Shown here: positions 1 through 13,059 of the stretch, piece by piece
Layout: every line of letters starts with the position of its first letter
Position numbering within the stretch: the stretch's first letter is position 1
Assembly (NCBI GenBank): GCA_007922195.1
Contig: ML681997.1
Coordinates: 13,451,491 to 13,515,490 of the forward strand
Length of the DNA stretch: 64,000 bases
DNA from: Podocnemis expansa
Taxonomy: Eukaryota > Chordata > Testudines > Podocnemididae
Direction of reading: 5' to 3'
The notes under the pieces: model-generated
What the model saw: only the letters and a program-made list of their open reading frames with translations
The model's database searches: none
What the model was told of the DNA's origin: nothing
Program-made: the position numbers and the translations under genes

Positions 1-762
1 TCAGTGAGACTAAGGCAAAGTCTCTTTTGAAAATGGGATTTAGGAAGGAAAAGCGAAGAAGCCATTCAATAGGCTTTGAGAAAAATAGAAATTAGTGTCT
101 AATTTAATGTACATACAACTTTAAAGGTTACCAACTAACAAGACTACAATTATAAGGCTTTGGATAAACTTCTAAAAAGTACTTAAGAAATTCCCTATCT
201 ATCTGTGGCAGAAACAGAGTGATGCTGTAATAATTCATGAATACTGTGTGTTGAATGGTCCTTGAGATCTTTACTGTATGAATATATTAACCTTGTTTAA
301 TAGGGGCTGTAAGGAATAATGAGCAGGAGAAGAGGGGGTCAAAATAAGCCACTCCTCAACAAACACTTGAGGATTGGCTAGGGATAATGGCAGAACCACT
401 GGCTTTCATGACTCTGGTCAATCTTCTGCTGAGCTTACTAGATTAATTTTGTATAGAGAAGGCCCAAACCCCAAGAACATAGAAGAACAAATTGACTATA
501 GCATTTTAAAAAGAGGGTCTCTCTCTAGAGAGGGGGAAGGTTTTCAAGGGAACCATACTGAAAGAGGCATCTGCTGGGATGTCTGAAGCAGTTAGACATA
601 TAGGTTTCCACCAGGACCTGGTAAGACTTTAGGTAATATAGGCTCTTTATAGGTAATATAGTGTAGGCTCTTTTATAAAATCCTTTTTTTCTCTAAATTC
701 TTTGTTCCTATTGTTAAAATTAACAACACACTGGCTGTCCAATCACTGTACACTTCTGGCCA

Positions 763-1042
763 CAATTTTCAGAGGTGTAGCCATGTTAGTCTGTGCACAG
801 CAAAAACGAGAGTCCTGTGGCATCTTAAAGACAAACAGATTTCTCTGGGAATGAACTTTCGTGGGCTCCAACCCACTTCCTCAGATGGTCACAGACCTGC
901 AAAGGAAAGAACTTCAGACCTGTTGGGTAAGCATGGCTGATGCATAAGGCACTACAGTTCAGGGCTGGTCTAAAATATGGCAGAATTGTGAAATTCCACT
1001 TCACATATGTAAAGGCATGAGACCTGAAGGGGTGCACTCAGA
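763..1042 (-). mobile_element. Penelope-like element 3' end, truncated
   Basis: The plus strand reads AGCCATGTTAGTCTG, then GAGTCCTGTGGCATC, AAAGACAAACAGAT, then a degraded GCTTTCGTGGG...CCCACTTC block. This is the reverse complement of the PLE terminal sequence seen many times in this window, in two cases (25.5-27.2 kb and 41.3-43.4 kb) attached to GIY-YIG endonuclease traces. The MITE at 1043 abuts it. Confidence 0.6.
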
Positions 1043-1418
1043 GGTTATGTCTACACTGAAGTCTTAGGTCAACTTAATGAACTTTAAGTTGATCTAAGGA
1101 AAGCTCTGTCCACATTGGGAATTTATTAAGTCAACTTAAGTGCTTACTTAAGTTGACCTAATAACACTACCTGTTAAGTTCGACTTAACACTTAAGTCAA
1201 CCTTATTAAGTCTACTTAAGGGCTATGCCCCATCTATACTGGCTTAAGTTGACTTAATGAGGTCGACTTAAGCATTAAGTCAACCTAGCAGCTGCCACTG
1301 TGGACATGAGCAGTCTACAGAAGTTTGGAATGTGGACTCTCTAAGTTGACTTAACAAGGTCGACTTACAGTCAACCTTGTTAAGTAGACTTAACAGAGCC
1401 TCCACTGTAGACATACCC
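1043..1418. mobile_element. TCGA-palindrome MITE, AAGTCGACTT subfamily (copy 1)
   Basis: Terminal inverted repeats are GGTTATGTCTACACTG and the complement of TCCACTGTAGACATACCC. Flanks are AGA on both sides (1040-1042 and 1419-1421), a 3-bp duplication. The inside is a series of half-decayed palindromes of the type AAGTTGACTTAA and AAGTCGACTTAA. The 3-bp duplication fits the PIF/Harbinger superfamily, whose usual target is TWA. Confidence 0.75.
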
Positions 1419-3609
1419 AGAGAGACCAAAAAGGGGACAGAAGTGTTGCTAGCCCTGTAAGTTTGACATCATCTATTTAGTTTTTACAAGTTTTCTCATC
1501 TTTTTCCTCAAAATCTCCATAATTCGGAAAAGAATGAATCCTCAAACATCACACAAAATGATGTGCACTTATATTTTGGATGTGGTGTGTTTTGTTACCA
1601 TCTCTGTGAATACTTGATTTCAATATTTTTGCCAATATCGGCAAGGTTATTTTATCACAAAATAGTTATTTATTTATTTGTTTGTTTTTTATTTATTTAT
1701 TTATTTACTTATTTACACAAAATAATTGGAGAAATTTCCCACTGTGTGTAGTATAAATCCATGGATACCAGTGAAATCGCATACAACTGACCCTCTATTA
1801 ACCCATTATAGGTTCAGGGAATGGCATTATGCATACAGAACGGTCACATCATTGTTTTGCGTAGTCTTCCCATGGAACTTTACTAAAGACAACAGATCTG
1901 TACTAAATAGCCAGGGAACTGCTGTCAGCAGTGGAGTGGAGACAAGGGGGAAGAAAGATCAGTTCATGTGACAAAGCTTACTGGCATATAAATGCAAAAG
2001 ACAGGAACTTTTACCATTGCTTCAGCAGCCTACAAAGAGTTTCTCTTTACATTTTCTGACAGACATCTCAAAAATAGAGAAAGATTTTTAAAGCATTATC
2101 TAGATTACAGTAGCTGAAGAGTGTAAATCCAGAAGAATAGACCATTTCTATAGAATCATTAGGGGAATTAATTGCAACCAACATGGTGTAATCATGTCTT
2201 AGTATGGAAGTTATTGATTATATAAACCTATGCTACTCTATCACTTGAAGTCTTCTTTTTTTAATGTTCATATACTATATTGAGACAACATAAAATGGTT
2301 CAGTACTAATAGAACAATGCAGTATAGACTCTCTACAGGCAGAGTTATGTCATGCATTACCCTACTGCTACTGAGGAGCATGTATTTCCACATGCTTGTC
2401 CCATGGAACATATGCATTCCTGCCGTGTTTATTTGTGATTTGGGGAAACAACTTCCTTCTGTTAACAGAGGTGTCAATCTCTTTTCCTTTGTGCAATAGA
2501 AAATCTGCCACCCCCAACTTCTCATCAAAATATTTAGCAAAGACTATTTGAATAGATTGCTAATGAGAAACCAAGCACAACACTGCTTATATAAATGCAG
2601 CCAGGGCCTTGCTGAAATACTATGAACATATGCATGTGTTATAAAATGGGGAATAAGATTTGCTAGGAATTGAGCTAAAACCACAGTGAAACTGATGTGT
2701 GAACATGCCCTTCACTTAAGATAGTTGAAAGAGTCAATTAAGCCAGGAGACTGTTCACACCTAAAACAAGACCTGAGAGTCCCCAGGAACCACCACCACC
2801 ACCATGACATGGGCTCGGGGCGGGGGGCGAGGGCAGCAACCTGTAAGCAATGTGTGACCCTGGGAAAAGCTACAGAAATAACTTTTGAGTTGGATGTCAA
2901 CTAATGAGGCTTGGGGCTGCAAATTAAGAAATGACTCATTTTGCTCTTGGTTCCTCCTGCATTTAGAGAAGCTGGACTTTGTATAGTCCTTATAAATAAA
3001 CATGACAGCATCAAAGAGCATTGTAGTCTCCATCAATTTTTACTCACACCTAGAACAGCCCCAGGACCCTGAAATTTGATTAACTGCTCAGGTGAAGGAG
3101 AGGTAACTTTGCTTGCTACAGAGACAGAAATCGAAAGTCTGAATTTATCTGAGCCACCTGTGACTTCTTCAGTGCAGTCAGCTTGTGTTTTTTAGCTTTG
3201 CATGTCTGGAGTAAGAAATCTGTCACATGCTAAACACACTCTGACAGACTAGTCAGCAAGAACGCAGCACATCATACATTTTCATATTTCAAATAGTGAG
3301 TGCTTAGCCTGTGATATCAGCACGAACTACACAATATGATTCGCCTACCCGATGAGATAAGCCAGGTGCATCTAGTAAAAAGGATGTCAGTGGCAATTGG
3401 ACTGGGCCCATAACACTGTATGAATGCTCTTCCTATGGGGTTTGGTCATGATGAGGAAAAACTTGTTAGCTATTAAAGAGTCCTTATTCCATTTCTCATC
3501 TTCCAGAGTTTTGCCTATTATTTTTGCTTACTGAGCCTTTCCAAATATCTGTTGTCCAGATATTGTGGATTTCAATATGATTTGAGTAGGAACTAAGCAC
3601 TTAAACACT
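1419..3609. other. Anonymous stretch
   Basis: Apart from the TTTA tract I see no recognisable gene, repeat family or RNA. The short open frames here have no family resemblance. Confidence 0.5.
1659..1712. repeat. TTTA-type microsatellite
   Basis: Interrupted ATTT/TTTA tetranucleotide tract with a GTTTGTTT interruption. Confidence 0.85.
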
Positions 3610-4101
3610 GATTTAAATCTGGATCATTGGGTAAACTGAGTGCAAGCGAACGACATGTTTTATGATACAGCTAAAGCTAGACCACACATAGGGACAAAGA
3701 ACATAGACCAGAGTTACCTGATGGAGGACTCGATCCCAGGAAGCAGAGATTCTGAAAAAGATTTGGAGGTGGTAGTAGATATACAGCTGAATGTGAGCAT
3801 CCGGTGTGATGCTGTGGGCAAAAGAGCCAATGTTATCCTGGGCTGCATGAACAGGGGACTCTTGCTCATGTAACAGTAAAGAAGTTATTTTTCCTCTGTA
3901 TTTGCCACTGGTGCAACTGTAGCTGGAACACTGCACCCAGTCTGGTGACCACAGTTCAAGAAAGATGGTGATAGATTGGAGAGGGTCCAGAAAGAGCCCG
4001 GAGAATGATTATAAAGAACTAGAAACCCTGCCTTTATAGTGAGAAACTCAATCTATTTAGCTTATGAGGAAGTTAAGCAGTGACATGATTATAGTCTCTA
4101 A

Positions 4102-4634
4102 GGCTATGTCCACACGTACATCATTATTTCAAAATAAGTTATTTCGAAATGAGTTATTTCTAAATAAAGTCCTTATTTTGTAATAAGTAAATGCGAATTA
4201 AGAAAATGTTAATTCGAATTCAGGGAAAAGCTCAAAGCAAAATAGCATGCATGTCCAAACACAGGACTTGCTATTTCGCTTTAGGAGAGGGACACCATGG
4301 GAGGTGCGGCAACATGGCCCCCTCCCTGGGCCATGCCCCCACCCAATACAGGCTAAACAGAAGGCACCCTGGGAAGGAGAAGGGCAAAAGTGTTATTTTG
4401 AAATTATGGTTATTTCGAAATAACACGTCCAAACGGCATTATTTTGAAATAACCATTTCAAAATAACAGCCGTTTTGATTTAAAGAAGGTTTAAGCTATT
4501 TCAAAATGACGGCTCTTATTTCAAAATGACGGAGCCTGTCATTTCAAAATAAGAATACGTCGTGTGGACCTAATCTCTTTTATTTTGAAATAGCCAGTGT
4601 TATTTCGAAATAAAAGAGATGCATGGACATACTC
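4102..4634. mobile_element. TCGA-palindrome MITE, TTATTTCGAAATAA subfamily (copy 2)
   Basis: Ends GGCTATGTCCACACGTACA and the complement of GCATGGACATACTC. The duplicated target is TAA (4099-4101 and 4635-4637), exactly inside the CR1 sequence. The interior holds repeated TTATTTCGAAATAA-type palindromes, several with TCGA changed to TTGA or TCAA. A non-palindromic central block around 4260-4390 is shared with copy 3 (CACCCTGGGAAGGAGAAGGG). Confidence 0.85.
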
Positions 4635-4728
4635 TAAGTGCTTACACAGGAAATAAGCATTTAATAGCGGACTCTCCATCGAGCAGAGAAAGATATTAGG
4701 ATCCAGTGGTGAAAAGCTGAAGCTAGAG

Positions 4729-5050
4729 CAGTGGTGTACCAAGGTAGCGAATGAAGGGGACACTGGGCTGGCCCTTTACAATGCTTGAAGGGAGGGGGTG
4801 CAAGAAGCTCTGAGAGGGGGCTAGAAAGCAGCCCCAATGAGCTGCAGAAAATCCCCCAAGCAGGAAGAGGTAAGTGGCATGTCCTTCCCGTCCCCCATAG
4901 GTATAGCGCCCCCCCCCCTGTTTTTAGACCAGCTGGGGGCCAGCACTCCCTGGTGAGAGCTACAGACCCTCCTGCCCTATACTGTGGGGAAGGGGAGAGC
5001 TCAAATGCAGGGTTGGCCCCTGGCTACCAGAGACCCACAGTGTGCCGCTG
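4729..5050. mobile_element. hAT-type non-autonomous element in CR1
   Basis: Terminal repeats are CAGTGGTGTAC and CAGCGGCACAC (complement of right end). The flanking 8 bp are AGCTAGAG and AGCTAGAC, an 8-bp duplication with one mismatch. Removing the element restores the CR1 reading GAAGCTAGACAAATTGAAAG. No transposase is encoded. Confidence 0.8.
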
Positions 5051-5371
5051 AGCTAGACAAATTGAAAGTGGAAGTGAAGTGTATATTTTTAATACTTAAG
5101 CACTGGGATAATCTACAAAGGGTGATGGTGGATTCCCCATCACTGCCCATTTTAAAATCGCAGTAGGATGCTTCTCTAAAAGATCTGCTGTGGGAATTAT
5201 TCTGGGGAAGTTCTCCAGCCTGTGTTATATAGGAGTTCAGGCTAGTGGATCACACTGGTCCCTTCTGGTCCTAGACTCTATCAGTACTTTTGTGGATTTG
5301 GGTCCATGCTCTTTTCCACAGTGCCTGATACCATCTTCATGCTGTCTCTGTATCGTTGCTAAAATAACGAT

Positions 5372-5704
5372 AAGAACGCGGAACCCGGACTCTGCTATGG
5401 GCTGGCTCTCCCCACCACCAGGATGGGAACAGCAGGCCCAGGGGCAGAGCGAGCCAGTCCAGAGGCTGGGCTCCACTCTCTCGCCATTCATCTGGGCCGG
5501 CTGTTCCTCCCTAGGGGCAGGGAGGGCCAGCCCAGAGGCGAGGTGAAAGAGCAGAGTCTGACCCATGGACTGGCCCTCTCTGCCCATGGGGGTGGAGTGA
5601 CTGGCTCAGGGGAGTGTGGGAGTGCAGGATACAGCTTCCCAGCACCCCTGCACTTTGGTGCCCCAAGCTGGTGCCACACTGGCTCATTCGTAGGGCCAGC
5701 CCTG
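5372..5704. mobile_element. GC-rich hAT-like fragment, left end unclear
   Basis: The right end is the complement of CAGGGCTGGCCCTAC, a typical hAT terminus, and the interior repeats GGCTGG/GCCAGCCC text resembling the element at 46.5 kb. I do not see a matching left terminus, so the left boundary is approximate. Confidence 0.45.
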
Positions 5705-6405
5705 AAAACGCATTATTTTAGGGAGGCTTATAAACCATAGCCACATACCTTAGGTAACAGACAAGTATAACTGGCAGCTGGTCCACCTGTCCATGTCTCC
5801 ATATGACTCTACCCTGGTCCCCCCCTCCCTTAAGCTCTTCTAGTGTTTGCCACCTGCCTCTTCTGGCTTTGCCTTGGTTTAAACGGTAAATTTGTTAGGA
5901 CAGGGACTCTTCTGGGTTCATAACTACCTTTAACAATTTTGCCCTCTGACTTTCTTCGATTTGTAAAGTGCCAAATACACCTATCCTGTGCACATTTCAC
6001 TATTTAGCACCTGCTTTTCATAAAGAGTGGTAGTTGCATGTACAAAACGATGCACAATTATGCATCTGATTTTCATGGGCAAATACGTGTTTCCCACATG
6101 GGAACTGCAGTAAGTGTGCATGCAAATTAGGCACACCTACACACCCCCATTCTTTGGATCTGAATCTATTTAGAATATAGAATTCAGCATGCTTCATCTA
6201 TAAAAATACCCACTTCTACAATATCTGCCCTGACATGAAATTAATTGCCCCTGAAAACACAGTAATTTCCCTCTCCCTAGCAAATTATTTTCTTGTTCTC
6301 GCTCTGCTCTGGGGTACTGGCAAAGTGACTGGATACACTGTGAGACACTCCCCACTCTGTTTCCAGCACTTTGCAAGATCCTCTGGGCCCTTGCACGCTT
6401 TAGAG

Positions 6406-6594
6406 CAGTGATTTTTAAACTTTTTTCCTCAGGACCCTGTTGAAAAAAAAATCATTTATGCCCATGATCCAACAATTACATTTTTGAGCAATGCATTCCA
6501 GTCTTTTGGTGGCAACAGTAGCAGGTGCAGCGACCCAGTACCTGAGGGTCTGTGACCCAGTACTGGGTCCCAACCCTAAGCTTGAAAACCACTG
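6406..6594. mobile_element. Small hAT element with perfect 8-bp duplication
   Basis: Ends CAGTGATTTTTAAACTTTTT and the complement of AAGCTTGAAAACCACTG. The duplicated target is CTTTAGAG on both sides (6398-6405 and 6595-6602). Non-coding interior with a GTACTGGGTC-type repeat. Confidence 0.9.
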
Positions 6595-6602
6595 CTTTAG
6601 AG

Positions 6603-9600
6603 AATGCAAAAATTAGTACAAATCTTTGGATGAAACAAACAAGGATGCATGGTATTTCCTGTGCCCAGCTAATAGTTTGCCTCATTATCGAAGGCTTCTC
6701 TTGGTTTGGGGGGTTAGAAAAGGAGGAACTCAGAACCTGAGCACACCAGTTTTCACCAATGCTAAGCAATGTTCCCTATGTATTAGTATCGGGCACGCTT
6801 TGCCAAGGCAGCTGTAAGAACACGCTGGCAATCCCTAGGTTTAAATCACACCACCATCTAAGTGGGGTAAGCAAACGGTGCAAATAACTGTTAGTTTCCA
6901 CCTCCAATTGTTGTCAGCAGTAAATTACTGACAATAAAATTTAAAGAGGACACTGAAGCCAGCCTTGAACTGTGTATCTGAACTGTGCTGGTGTGCAAAG
7001 ATATATCCACTACACATATATATTGTTAATGGCATGGTTACACCCCAAGGTAAGGCTGGGAATGAATGCCAGGAAAAGAGCTGTTTGCTTTGCTGTGTCT
7101 CTTGTTACTGATGATGGGCTTTCAGTGACAAGGAAGTTGTGCTCTCTCTCCACCCTGTGTGCATACAAGTGCTTGCAGTTGTAGGCTCAGAGTGGTACAA
7201 ATACAGAGCGTACAGTGTATTGAAACCCACACACTATTCTCCTACATCCCAGTGTGTGTTCCTAGCAAGGAACAAGCGCAGGTCCTGTTGGTCCTGCCCT
7301 AAATGAAGTATTACAGCTGTTGCTTCAGTATAGGCGGTATTGAATTTCACAGGCTGTGTAATCTGCGACTGCACTCTTTGGCTTGGGATATGGCAACAAA
7401 TCTCATGGGGGATCAGCCGCTCCCTTTCTGACTGGAGAGAAACGCCCCTGTCTACATAGAAGGAAAATTGTTTTGCTGAATTTCTGCACTGCTCTTATTC
7501 CAAATGCAGTAGAGGGAGAGGGAGCGAGAGCCAGAGATTGAGGGCAAGCTGTGGATTGGTGTTCTGAGCTATTTCAACTTCAGGGCAACTTTTGAGAACT
7601 TCAGTTATTTTGGGTAAGTTTGTTTAAACATCCCTTTCCTCTTTTTCTCTCTTCCCCTGATGCAGACTGCACAAGTTTGCAATAAATGAAGGGGATCTTA
7701 CATTAGAATTACAGCTTTGTATGTGTTTTTTTATAATGACTGTCAGATTATAAAAGTGTCAGGCTACCAGCTACTCACTTGAGGGGTGAAACATACACAG
7801 ACATGCACGTATACAGACCATCAGACAATGTTGAGGAAGGAAAATAGACAAGACATAAAACGTGCACCCAAGTATGACACAGGAGGCTGCACAGAGAATT
7901 CAGTGCTTCCACATCTCACTTACATTTCTGTCTAATTCTTGCATTTGGAGAAATATTGAGCAAATGAGTTGATAACAGGATTGAGAATGTTCGGACCTCA
8001 TCTTTTGATTCCTGCAGACTTTGTACTTATGCATGTAGGTGTCAAAAACACTTTTGAGTCACTTTTGAGTCCAGCACACATCTTACGATCCAACAGCATG
8101 TCTATTCCACTCCCATATCTTCCCCTCAACCCCATGCTATGTATAGTGAAACCACTCATAGTGAATTAGAATCCACTGAAACTGTTAATATTAAATTAAA
8201 ATCCTAGCCCTTAATCGTTTCAATGAATCACAGTATGCAATATCCTTGCAAGTGAAGCTGTCTTAGGTTGTAGATGATTAGCCATGTGTTTTCCACTGTA
8301 TGCACACAGTTGTGTTTAAATTTGCTCCCAGAAGAGGAATACTATATGTGTGCGAACTGTATATCAATAAATACCATTCACAACGTGTACAGCATCATAA
8401 TACATGTGCATGGCACTAAGGACCCAGTATGTTTGTGTATATGAGACTAGAATCAACCTCAAAGCTTTTAAAGACAGAGATGCACGACCTTACCAGAACA
8501 AATAGGATCTCACACATCTTTCCTACCGGAGATTGCTTTAACAACCCTAATAATAAAACATAGTTAAGATCTGTCTAAAAACCTATCTGGGATCTTATCT
8601 AGTCCCATCAACACAATTACTACGCACCTTTGATCACCTGAAGATAATGTTAAATTCAATGTCAGGTGATTTAAAGCAGGACTCCTGCACTGCATCTGTA
8701 ACTACCTGTAGAAAGCTTGAGTAACAGTTTTTAAGTCTTTGATAGAACACAGAAAACTTTAGGCAAATTAGAAGACGCCAAATGCATGGGGCTGTACCAC
8801 AGAAGTAACAGTTCTTGATGATTTGTAAAACAAGAGACTCTGAAGATTTACTTCTATTAAGGGACTACTCTATAGAGTTAGTTACCTGAGTATTCTTATC
8901 CAGGGTGAGTAGACAGCTGGCATCGTAACTGTAATGATTGCATTTCTTGTACAGATTGTTACAATAAGGAATAACTGTATATAAATTATTTGCAGCCCCA
9001 AAGAGAATTGCCTCCCAAAACTTTATCCTAATATGTTCATTGTATATGCAGTGTTTTAGGAATTTAATCAGCACCATAAATTGCATCATGTCTCAGGACT
9101 TTTTACTGGACTGCAGGTTTTTTTTTTCCTTTTTCAACTGATAAATGGGATTGAAACATTTATTTGCAATAATCTTAAAAGTTAAACTATAAAACAACAC
9201 AGGTCCTGCTACAGTGGTTACAAATTCTCTGACACTTAGCTTTTCTGTTGGGTAAGGTAGCTTTATAGCTGTAATACCATAAACAAACTTTCTTTGTCAT
9301 TTTACTGTTTTGGAGGTGACACCCTCAGAAATGGAATTCAATAGTTAGATTACATGGTTTGTGTAAATCTTATAGTAAAATTGGTTTGAATGTATATTCT
9401 GCATTTAAAAGTTATTCACTGACAGTGGTTAATTTCCAAACCACTGTATAGCTGTTTTTAGTATGAAAGATGTCAAGGTCTTTCAATCAGAAAGGGTGTT
9501 GGTAAGGTTTGCAAGTGTTGATTCTTCAGCTGTTTGGAGACAGTGAATATTTTAGGTTATCAAACATCTTGGAAGACCAGTCTGAATTTCCAGCAATAAG

Positions 9601-10699
9601 GTTAATGTGCCTTTATTCATTTTTGGCTGGACCTGGAGCTCATCACTGCAATGAAACCTAATAGTCTGTATATTATATAGGGTCAGTGTGTCACTATGTA
9701 GGTGCCTTTGTTTACAGAGCTATGAGTGAGAAGTAAGATATTACTCAAAATAAATAAGGGTGGCAAAATGAATCCTTTAATGATTTATTCAGATAAGTTC
9801 TCTGCTTTTCCCAGCACAATAAGAATTTCTGCTTCCTGTTGAGTCTTTAAAGAATCACTAAGGGTCTTGCTTTTGAATTTATTGGCTTTGGGGGAAAAAA
9901 GAGTTTCTCCTGTACTGCAACCATAAAACACTAAGTAGTTGAAATGAGAAGTTCTTGGGATTTTTCACATGGTAATTACTAAATAACCACTCGAGAATAA
10001 ATTGGGGCATTTTAAAGGTGGGAAAGTAACATACAAGAAATTATATGAAGGCAGATGTTTCTGGGTGTTCTCAGTCAACCCATCACACATAGCTAGCAAA
10101 ACATGTTTTGAAAAAGTCAGGGCTGTCACTCTCAGGAAGAACAACTTAGCATGCTGCTGGGCCTAAGGCTTCTGGTTCAACCCTGCAATACTGGATCATT
10201 TAAACCACAGCTGTGACGCTATAACGTTGCGACCTTCCACCAAGAAATTCTGCCAAAACCATAAACACCTGACATTCTGTCTAAGCAGGGGTGGGGTATC
10301 TCCATAGTACAGATAGTATCAGGCCACTGACACAGCCAGACAGTAAAAGTGCAGCTCTCACACTTTTTTGTCTCCTCTCTGGGTGCCAGTTCCACTTTCC
10401 TATTAAGGTTGCCCAACAAGAGTGGCCCATTCCTCTTCCTGCTCCATCCCTACAGCAGCCCCTTTCTCTCTAGAAAAGACTCTACTAGGGAGTAGCTGGG
10501 ACCTTGCTTTCTCTGCCTGCTTGGAGGCTAGGTCTGATGGAGATTAGTGCAATCAGCTTGGAGCCCCAGCAGACTGGCGCCTTCCTGGGTTGGCAGAGGT
10601 AAGGAGAATGCTTTCTCTTTTCACAGCTCCAAAGTTGGGATGAAAAAGGAGTGGGATCTCTCATGTGAGTGGCAGGGGTGCCTGGCCCTTGCATAAGAA
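6603..10699. other. Anonymous stretch
   Basis: About 4 kb with no recognisable transposon, exon or RNA gene. It is AT-rich with occasional low complexity. A GGGTAAGTTT donor-like site near 7612 follows a purine-rich patch (7510-7540), but nothing supports an exon. Confidence 0.45.
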
Positions 10700-11176
10700 G
10701 GCTATGTCTACATTTAGACTGTTAAATCAATTTCACTTAAATTGATTTAATTAAATCAAAATAAAATTCATTAAATTCAATTAAGTTAAATCAATTTAAA
10801 ATGGCCCCAGTAGAAACCCAAATTGAACTAGAACCATGGAAGGTGTGGGAAGATGGCCCTGAAGAAGGGCCATGCCTCCATCCAATATATTGAAAGAGGA
10901 AGGCACCCTGGGAAGGAGAAGGGCAAACTGTGTTAACTCGAAATAATGGTTATTTCGATTTAACATGGCTACACTGGGTTATTTTGACCTAATAAGATCA
11001 AAATAAACCTTGTTTCAGTTTTAAGGCAGGGTTTTAGCATTTCAATATAACCTTTCCTTATTTTGAACTGAGGGAGGTCCCTAGCTTGATCTAAGGAAAG
11101 CTAGTGTGGCCATGCACTACTTTAAATTGATTTAATCATCATTATTTCAGTTTAAAGTGTAGGTGCAGACATAGCC
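10700..11176. mobile_element. TCGA-palindrome MITE, strongly decayed (copy 3)
   Basis: Ends GGCTATGTCTACATTTAGAC and the complement of TAGGTGCAGACATAGCC; flanks GAA and AAA. The palindromes mostly read AAATTGATTT or AAATCAATTT, that is TCGA cores with the CpG lost. TTATTTCGATT remains near 10950. It shares the central block CACCCTGGGAAGGAGAAGGG with copy 2. Confidence 0.75.
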
Positions 11177-12245
11177 AAAGAGTAAAGGAGGGAGTGCCCC
11201 TATGACCACCCATTAGTCAAGCACATTTGTTCCTCCAGATATTGTAAGGCTGGGATTTAGCTACCTGAGGTGGTGGAAACCAAATATGAAGGGAAGGACA
11301 GGGCCTTCTGTGTGCTATATCCTTCATAATGACTCTCCTACTTTAAAAAAAAAAAAGGTATGTGTCCATCTGAGCAGGAAGATGCGAGTCCCACTTGCCT
11401 AGATGTACCTGTGCCAGCTAGTGCCTAAAAATAGTGTCTCTGGGGCAGCATAGGGGGCTCCTCAGGTAAGCCAGCCAAAAACAGACCCAGTGGGTCAAGT
11501 GGAGTTGAATGTGGAGAGGCTAGCCCACATAGTTGCCTGGCTGCTGAGGACACACTGCTATTTGTAGGCAAATGGCCCCTCCTCCTAAACCGGTTGCACC
11601 CACTGAAGGCTGTAGGTGGGCAAAGAAAATCAATGAAGGCTAGCATCTTCTTGTTGCAGTGAAGGAAATCTTTATACTGACCTGTTGGTGAACAAGCAAT
11701 AACTAAAGGACGTTTATAGTCTGATTGACAGTGGTGGCCCACTGGGGCAGAGAAGAAGATGACAGCTTTTACAATTACTGAAAATAATCCTGACCAGTCA
11801 TTATGCAGATGCAATAAAAGATGCCACATGTTGCTCCTAATGGCAAAGCTAATTATTATAGTATAGTTAATTAATATTATTATTACTCCTGATTATCAGA
11901 GCAAGTTCAGGTCCACAGTGATAGCAAGCAATCACAAGCCAAAGTGGAAGGAGCAGAAACACAAACACATGATGTAGCATGGGTATCAAGGGGATCCATT
12001 TGATCTGCCAAATAGAAAGACCTCATTCTCTGTAGAAATTACTATTTCACCCAAATGCAAATAAAAGTAAATCAGATTAATAGCATTGCCAAGGCTGCTG
12101 ATAAACACCCAAAATTAGCAAATGGGCCTAGTAAGTGCTGCTGTTATCAGCTACACAAAAACGTAACAGTTTGCTGTCTGCACGTCGGAACAACTACGTA
12201 CTCTATTTGGTAGCATTAGGCTGGTAACTTTAGTAGGCAAACAAT
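11177..12245. other. Anonymous stretch
   Basis: No gene or repeat family recognised. There is a short A-tract at 11344-11356 and an ATT-rich patch near 11870. Confidence 0.45.
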
Positions 12246-12514
12246 GGGCTTGTCTTCACTGATGGCTATTTGCCGCCATCAGTTCAAACTTCCTATTTGA
12301 CTGATTGGGTCTGTGAAGACCGGCTCAGCTGATCAGGGACTTTGATCGCTAAACACCACCCCAAATCTAGGTTAGCCCAGAGTCTCCCTTCAAGTCAGTG
12401 CAGTAGACATGCCAGGAGTAGGGAGGCTGGAACACAGATACGCAAGTTATTTTAAGTAACTTGCGTATCTCCGTTCAACTGCCGCCAAAAAGGGCAGTCC
12501 ATGTGGACCTGCCC
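12246..12514. mobile_element. Palindrome-terminated MITE (type D, copy 1)
   Basis: It starts GGGCTTGTCTTCACTG and ends CCATGTGGACCTGCCC. Near the right end is a perfect 14-bp inverted repeat, AGATACGCAAGTTA and its complement, around a 7-bp spacer (12436-12470). Related copies lie at 18.73-18.97 and 19.19-19.43 kb. No clear duplication. Confidence 0.6.
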
Positions 12515-13059
12515 AATATAATTGTAACAGCCATGTCATCCTTCCAGCTATCTGATTAGAAAGTACTATTTTACCTAGCTTCTGCCTCTGTTTTTACTCC
12601 CTCTGCTGCGGGCCAGGGACCTCCTCTTGTTGAGACGTAATGCTCTGAGGTGGTTGCTGATTGCAGTTCTAGTGTGGCTTCCCAGCACTCCAGAGTTAGG
12701 CAACGACATGCTAAACTGTCTGCTCTCCTTGTTCAGAGTCTGCAGCCAGGCTGCCTGGCCGCCCCTCCCAGCCTAAATTAGCTGAATGAAGTAACAGTTC
12801 CCATGGCCACAAGCATTATTAGAGCAACTTCCAAGCTGCAGTCACAGTCCCAGAAAGTTAACTTACTCAGTTAGTTCAGCCACCCAGGTTCCCTCTTGCT
12901 CCCTACCCCTGTGTTCCTGTCTAGTTTTAGGAGAGCAGCCTCATAGCTTCTTCTTAAGTCGCCCGGGAGGCCTCGCATGCTCCCTTTCCAACTGTCCCCT
13001 GCTCCCTATCCTTTCACCGTCATCTGCCAGCGGTGATCTGAAGTTCTTTACCATTCCAC

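Larger units (their letters stand above)
3610..5290 (+). mobile_element. CR1 LINE 3' part, split by two insertions
   Basis: Segments 3610-4101, 4635-4728 and 5051-5290 form one continuous CR1 3' region. It has the decayed coding end (LEVVVDIQLN... with CNVILGCMNRG-like text), the GCACCCAGTCTGGTGACCAC block, the block TGATGGTGGATTCCCCATCA and the tail CACTGGTCCCTTCTGGTC. A MITE (4102-4634) and a hAT (4729-5050) interrupt it. No intact reverse transcriptase remains. Confidence 0.8.

Noticed and set aside
7490..7614. Purine-rich patch ending at GGGTAAGT as a 5' non-coding exon
   Set aside because: A single donor-like site without promoter, CpG island or transcript support is not evidence of an exon.
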